Source: Pseudomonadota bacterium
GTDB taxonomy: Bacteria; Pseudomonadota; Gammaproteobacteria; Xanthomonadales; Rhodanobacteraceae
Length of the DNA: 5,365 bases
Assembly (NCBI GenBank): GCA_021783385.1
Contig: JAJXTX010000178.1
Span: 1-5,365, forward strand
Direction: 5' to 3'
In this document: piece after piece, positions 4,548-5,365 of the stretch
How the letters are laid out: each line of letters starts with the position of its first letter
How positions within the stretch are numbered: position 1 is the stretch's first letter
The notes under the pieces: model-generated
Told to the model about the DNA's origin: nothing
Databases searched by the model: none
Seen by the model: only the letters and a program-made list of their open reading frames with translations
Program-made: the position numbers and the translations under genes

Positions 4548-5365
4548 GTGGCTTGGAATGAACCCGGCAACGGGCAACGTGATCCATGGGGCAAGAATCG
4601 CCAGCCCGGCAGCAAGCTGCCGCTGGCCGACTTGCTGAAGAACCTCACCTCGCGCCTGCGCAAGCTGGGGCAGGGACCCGGCAGCATCCTCACCGGACTG
4701 CTGGTGCTGGTGCTGGTCGGCCTGCTGCTGAGCAGCTACACCATCATCAACGCGCGCCAGGTCGGCGTGGTGCTGCGCTTCGGCCAGTATTCGCGCACGC
4801 TGGGGCCGGGCTTCCACTTCAAGCTGCCGCAGCCGATCGAATCGGTCGACAAAGTCGAGGCGACGCGGGTGCGCTCGGTCAACGACAAGGTCAGCATGCT
4901 GACCCGCGACGAGAACATCATCACCGTGGACTTCACCGTGCAGTACCAGGTGGACGATGCGCGCAAATACCTGTTCTCGCTGAACGACCCCGACGGCACC
5001 ATCCAGGCCGCCGCCGAAGCGGCAGTGCGTGGCGTGATCGGTGGCAGCGACATGGACCAGATCCTCTCCGCCGCCGGTGCCAACCTGGTCAACCAGGCGC
5101 AGCAGGTGCTGCAGAAGACGCTGGACGGCTACGACGCCGGCCTGCGCGTGACCGAGGTCAGCTTCCAGAACGTGTCGCCGCCGAAAGAGGTGAAGGACGC
5201 CTTCGACGACGTCAACAAGGCCCGCGAGGACAAGCAGAGCATCGAGAACGGTGCGCTGGCGTATGCCAACAAGGTGATCCCGGTGGCGCGTGGCGAGGCG
5301 GCGGTGATCGCGCAGCAGGCAGAGGGCTACAAGGCCGAGCGGATCGCCCGCGCGCAGGGCGACAC
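4548..5365 (+). CDS. hflK: FtsH protease modulator HflK (3' end cut by window edge)
   Basis: HflK is an inner-membrane SPFH/prohibitin-family protein. With HflC it builds the large periplasm-facing assembly that encloses the FtsH protease and modulates membrane-protein degradation. The reading frame is open for 272 codons to the right edge; E. coli HflK has 419 residues, so roughly a third is missing. It begins MAWNEPGNG, very like E. coli. A short polar N-terminal segment is followed by one membrane span at about 46-67 (SILTGLLVLVLVGLLLSSY) and then the SPFH domain from about residue 68 (QVGVVLRFG, then LTRDENIITVDFTVQYQV, AVRGVIGGSDMD, and PPKEVKDAFDDVNKAREDKQ entering the long helical region). 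The linker before the membrane span is about 30 residues shorter than in E. coli. The start is GTG with a good Shine-Dalgarno. hflC is expected downstream. Confidence 0.97.
   Translation, partial: MAWNEPGNGQRDPWGKNRQPGSKLPLADLLKNLTSRLRKLGQGPGSILTGLLVLVLVGLLLSSYTIINARQVGVVLRFGQYSRTLGPGFHFKLPQPIESVDKVEATRVRSVNDKVSMLTRDENIITVDFTVQYQVDDARKYLFSLNDPDGTIQAAAEAAVRGVIGGSDMDQILSAAGANLVNQAQQVLQKTLDGYDAGLRVTEVSFQNVSPPKEVKDAFDDVNKAREDKQSIENGALAYANKVIPVARGEAAVIAQQAEGYKAERIARAQGD

Overview
The window looks like ordinary chromosomal DNA from a GC-rich gammaproteobacterium. The Hfq core is nearly identical to that of E. coli, the gene order miaA-hfq-hflX-hflK is the classic gammaproteobacterial one, and third codon positions are strongly G/C. 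The protein character (Tdh beginning MKALVKRK, an alanine-rich HflX) suggests the Xanthomonadales/Lysobacterales, perhaps Rhodanobacteraceae. That placement is an inference from memory of the families, not from a search.

Layout. Positions 1-974 (minus strand) hold tdh, L-threonine 3-dehydrogenase, cut at its 3' end by the window edge. Positions 975-1552 are a divergent intergenic region of almost 580 bases. It holds a perfect TATAAT for tdh, flanked by an 8-bp inverted repeat. It also holds a possible unrecognised 61-residue membrane protein gene on the minus strand, and a -10 box only five bases before the miaA start, which suggests a leaderless miaA mRNA. On the plus strand follow miaA (1553-2506), hfq (2668-2946), hflX (GTG start, 3004-4368) and hflK (GTG start, 4548 to the right edge, 3' end missing). 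hflC is expected just beyond the edge.

How the genes fit together. MiaA modifies A37 of tRNAs, Hfq is the sRNA chaperone, HflX is a ribosome-splitting heat-shock GTPase, and HflK forms with HflC the membrane complex that surrounds the FtsH protease. In E. coli the same cluster follows mutL and is transcribed from several internal promoters. Here mutL is not directly upstream; tdh is divergent instead. The hfq and hflK leaders are structured, so the genes are probably not read only as one simple operon.

No new multi-gene system is visible. The points worth a second look are small: the candidate small membrane protein upstream of tdh, the stem-loop-rich hfq leader with a U6 tract, the repeated GCACGAT heptamer around the hflK promoter, the leaderless miaA start, and an alanine-rich insertion in HflX.
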